Notes under the pieces: generated by a model
Database searches by the model: none
The model's input: the letters and a program-made list of their open reading frames with translations, nothing else
Told to the model about the DNA's origin: nothing
In this document: positions 5,351-6,965 of the stretch, piece by piece
Numbering within the stretch: position 1 is the stretch's first letter
Layout of the letters: each line of letters starts with the position of its first letter
NCBI GenBank assembly: GCA_000434475.1
Contig: FR879469.1
Coordinates: 2,471-9,435, forward strand
Length of the DNA stretch: 6,965 nucleotides
Origin: Dialister sp. CAG:486
Lineage (GTDB): Bacteria; Bacillota; Negativicutes; Veillonellales; Dialisteraceae
Direction: 5' to 3'
Position numbers and translations under genes: made by a program

Positions 5351-5576
5351 GCCTGCGTGTTACCACTCTATTTCCCTCCCGGAGGAGGCTCTTCGGATGG
5401 ATCCCATCCCCTCTCTGTAACGGTGAGGCTCCGTCGCGGCCTACTTGTTTCAGCTGCGCTGCTCAGAGATGAGTTCCCTTCCGTCGGTCTGCCGCTTTTC
5501 ACCATCCAGCGGCTCTCTGCGATCCCTTTCGGAACGTACTATTTCTCTTCCATGCGTTTTCCTATGTATGGATGAC

Positions 5577-5605
5577 ATTCTAACATGGGATAGAGGATTT
5601 GTCTA
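5577..5605 (-). promoter_or_regulatory. Sigma70-type promoter of the leuA leader
   Basis: TAGACA (5605-5600) and TAGAAT (5582-5577), each 5 of 6 to consensus, are separated by exactly 17 bp. The predicted transcript start near 5570 lies just upstream of the T-box Stem I. The promoter sits in the short gap after metQ, so leuA can be transcribed independently of metQ. Confidence 0.78.
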
Positions 5606-5648
5606 GGGGCGGGAAACGGAAAAGCAGAAATGAGAAACGGCAGAGCGA

Positions 5649-6473
5649 TCAGAAGGCCGGAACGAGGCCGTCGCTGAAGTTGTCATTGATGTATTTCTTG
5701 ACATTCTCAGACTGGAAGATCTTGACGAATTTCTGGTAGGTCGGGTTCTCTTTATCCTGCTCGCGGGCTGCGATGATATTGACATAAGGCGAGGTATTGT
5801 CTTCGGTCGCGAGGGCGGTCTTGCTGTCGAGGTTGGCAGCCTTTGCGTAGCCGGCATTGATGACAGAGATCGCTACGTCATCCAAGGAACGCGGGAGCTG
5901 CGGCGCTTCGAGCTCGAGGATCTCGAGGTGCTTCGGATTTTCTGCGATATCGCCGACGACAGCCTTGGTCGGATCGGTGCCTTCCTTCAGCTTGAGGAGA
6001 CCTTGCTTATCGAGGAGGAGGAGCGCACGGCCGCCGTTGGACGGGTCGTTCGGGATGGAGACTTTGGCACCGTCCGGCACATCCTTCAGGTCTTTGTACT
6101 TGTTGGAGTAGATGCGCAGCGGAGCAAGATAGGTATTGCCGATGGAAACAAGTTTCGTGCCGTTCTTTTCATTGTAGGCTTCGAGGTACGGGCCGTGCTG
6201 GTAGGAGTTCAGGTCGATCTCTCCGGCAGCAAGGGCTGCATCCGGGGTGACATAGTCACCGAAGGACTTGAGGTTCACCTTGAGCCCGTCTTTTTCTGCT
6301 TCCTTTGCGACGAACTCCATGACCTGTTCCGAATAGCCGGAAGTGATGCCGACGGTGATCTCCTTCTTGTCAGCCGGTGCTTTGGCTTCTTTCTTCTGGT
6401 CGCCGCAGCCGGCGATAGCGCCTGCAGCGACGAGGGCTGCGAGGGACAGTGCGATTGCTTTTGTCAGTTTCAT
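5649..6473 (-). CDS. metQ: Methionine ABC transporter substrate-binding lipoprotein (NlpA/MetQ family)
   Basis: This 274-residue precursor is the extracytoplasmic binding component of the D/L-methionine importer MetNIQ. A lipoprotein signal peptide (basic MKLTK, hydrophobic 6-20, lipobox I20-A21-G22-C23) should give a lipid-anchored mature protein starting at Cys23. A charged linker follows. The NlpA-family domain begins with EITVGITSGYSEQ (38-50). Typical family segments are NSYQHGPYLEAYN (89-101) and SIPNDPSNGGRAL (139-151), which contribute to the binding cleft. The start at 6473 is supported by AAGGAGGA (6488-6481), 7 nt upstream. The preceding methionine T-box independently supports methionine as the substrate, since the protein family alone cannot exclude other substrates. 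metN and metI are not adjacent on the downstream side; an upstream pair is unlikely because a promoter and an intergenic repeat lie there. No clear terminator was seen after the stop. Confidence 0.94.
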   Translation of the reverse strand: MKLTKAIALSLAALVAAGAIAGCGDQKKEAKAPADKKEITVGITSGYSEQVMEFVAKEAEKDGLKVNLKSFGDYVTPDAALAAGEIDLNSYQHGPYLEAYNEKNGTKLVSIGNTYLAPLRIYSNKYKDLKDVPDGAKVSIPNDPSNGGRALLLLDKQGLLKLKEGTDPTKAVVGDIAENPKHLEILELEAPQLPRSLDDVAISVINAGYAKAANLDSKTALATEDNTSPYVNIIAAREQDKENPTYQKFVKIFQSENVKKYINDNFSDGLVPAF

Positions 6474-6508
6474 AGTGAATTCCTCCTTGATAGGAAATGT
6501 GGGGCAAT

Positions 6509-6540
6509 AAAAAAATCCCGCTCCCTGAAAGGGACGAGAT
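6509..6540 (-). terminator. Terminator of the methionine T-box leader
   Basis: ATCTCGTCCCT pairs with AGGGAGCGGGAT (one bulged A, several G-U pairs) around a TTC loop, followed by a run of T. It begins 4 nt after the T-box sequence and is the alternative to the antiterminator. Confidence 0.88.
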
Positions 6541-6776
6541 ACTTCGTGTTACCACCCAATTTTATGTCCGAATCACTTCGGGACACCTTATGAGGTACGC
6601 CGGCTATGGCCTTGATACCTTGTCTCTATATCGGGAGATCCCGGGCTGCTTCATCATTCAGCATGCCAGGCTCAGAGGCCATCTTCCATGGATTCGTCTG
6701 CACTCCTTCTCACCGGGTGGAGCTCTCTTTGCCAGCGTCCTTCATGTACTCTTCTCTTCACTGCCTTTATGAAGTT
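6509..6776 (-). ncRNA. Methionine T-box riboswitch of metQ
   Basis: The leader has the AGTA box (6750-6747), a Stem I apical part with GAGAGC and GGTGAGAA, and a specifier loop GGAAGATGGCCTCTGAGC (6687-6670 area). Aligned with the leuA leader on the shared CTCTGAGC, the specifier falls on ATG (6682-6680), the methionine codon. The Stem II region contains TATAGAGAC. Stem III is TGTCC.CGAA/TTCGGACA. The T-box is TGGGTGGTAACACG (6558-6545), followed by a terminator. Uncharged tRNA-Met should promote readthrough into metQ. The only gene served is the one for the importer lipoprotein. Confidence 0.93.
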
Positions 6777-6782
6777 GAAACT

Positions 6783-6811
6783 ACTATACACTTTCGGGGA
6801 TGGGAAGTCAA
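6783..6811 (-). promoter_or_regulatory. Sigma70-type promoter of the metQ leader
   Basis: TTGACT (6811-6806) and TATAGT (6788-6783), each 5 of 6 to consensus, are separated by exactly 17 bp. An A/T-rich stretch (AAAATTTTTTC, 6822-6812) directly upstream could act as an UP element. Transcription would start near 6776. Confidence 0.82.
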
Positions 6812-6847
6812 GAAAAAATTTTCAGGGGGGAAGGGTCAGCCGGTGGG

Positions 6848-6965
6848 ATGTGCTGCTCCTTTGATTGTGAATGAAAATTTTGCTCGAGTGAGGAATGAGG
6901 AGTGAGGAGTGAAGGTGGCGGCTTCGCCGAGATCCTTCGACTCAGGTCGCAGCTGTTCTGGCATT
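6848..6965 (+). repeat. Dispersed intergenic repeat, copy 2 (cut by window end)
   Basis: This copy matches 2036-2156 in the same orientation. It is identical over 6905-6965 apart from one extra G (6929) and diverged to the left of that. The stretch 6887-6913 is a short irregular tandem of GGAATGA/GGAGTGA units, which in the other copy has drifted to AATTAG/AATGAG words. The beginning of a GATCC element (from 6931) runs off the window. No gene was found in 6841-6965. Confidence 0.8.

Larger units (their letters stand above)
5206..5570 (-). ncRNA. Leucine T-box riboswitch with two tandem antiterminator/terminator modules
   Basis: This is the transcribed leader of leuA. Stem I starts around the AGTA box (5540-5537). 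It has a perfect distal stem GCCGCT/AGCGGC (5513-5508 and 5497-5492) and the specifier loop GGGAACTCATCTCTGAGC (5478-5461), in which CTC (5473-5471) is the leucine codon. The Stem II region has AGTAGG and GTTACAGAGAG (5411-5401). CCTCC-tccg-GGAGG (5388-5375) is Stem III. The first T-box AGAGTGGTAACACG (5369-5356) is followed by a terminator (5350-5311). A second hairpin region and a second T-box AGAGTGGTACCGCG (5269-5256) then lead to another terminator (5247-5206). Uncharged tRNA-Leu should stabilise the antiterminators and allow leuA transcription. The specifier register was confirmed by alignment with the methionine leader at 6509-6776. Secondary structures were read by eye. Confidence 0.92.

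Noticed and set aside
5606..5648. Terminator after metQ
   Set aside because: No stem with a following T-run could be found. The stretch is pyrimidine-rich on the transcript with only small direct repeats.

Overview
The window looks like chromosomal DNA of a Firmicute with roughly 50-55% GC, most likely a Negativicutes (Dialister/Veillonella-type) bacterium. The two T-box tRNA-sensing leaders strongly support Firmicutes. The Negativicutes placement is weaker: it rests on the base composition, the protein style and the intergenic repeats, and no database search was possible. All five protein-coding genes lie on the minus strand, so transcription runs from high to low coordinates.

Layout in transcription order: (i) 6965-6777: a truncated copy of an intergenic repeat, then a sigma70-type promoter. 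(ii) 6776-5649: a methionine-type T-box leader (specifier AUG) followed by metQ, the lipoprotein of the methionine ABC importer, without metN or metI beside it. (iii) 5605-3433: a second good promoter and a leucine-type T-box leader (specifier CUC) with two successive antiterminator/terminator modules, followed by leuA (2-isopropylmalate synthase). (iv) 3403-641: a promoter, then a LytTR-family response regulator and its probable partner, a GHKL-type membrane sensor kinase. About 630 bp of gene-free, repeat-rich DNA separates the two. (v) 497-42: a low-molecular-weight phosphatase-fold protein whose catalytic Cys, Arg and Asp all appear to be missing.

The metQ and leuA units are both governed by amino-acid starvation: uncharged tRNA-Met should turn on methionine uptake, and uncharged tRNA-Leu should turn on leucine synthesis. 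The two leaders align well enough that each specifier codon confirms the other. The two-component pair resembles the AgrC/AgrA or ComD/ComE type, but no signal peptide gene is visible in the window.

The most noteworthy signals are the leucine T-box with a duplicated expression platform, the likely pseudophosphatase, and the families of short degenerate repeats that fill the intergenic regions and split the two-component genes.
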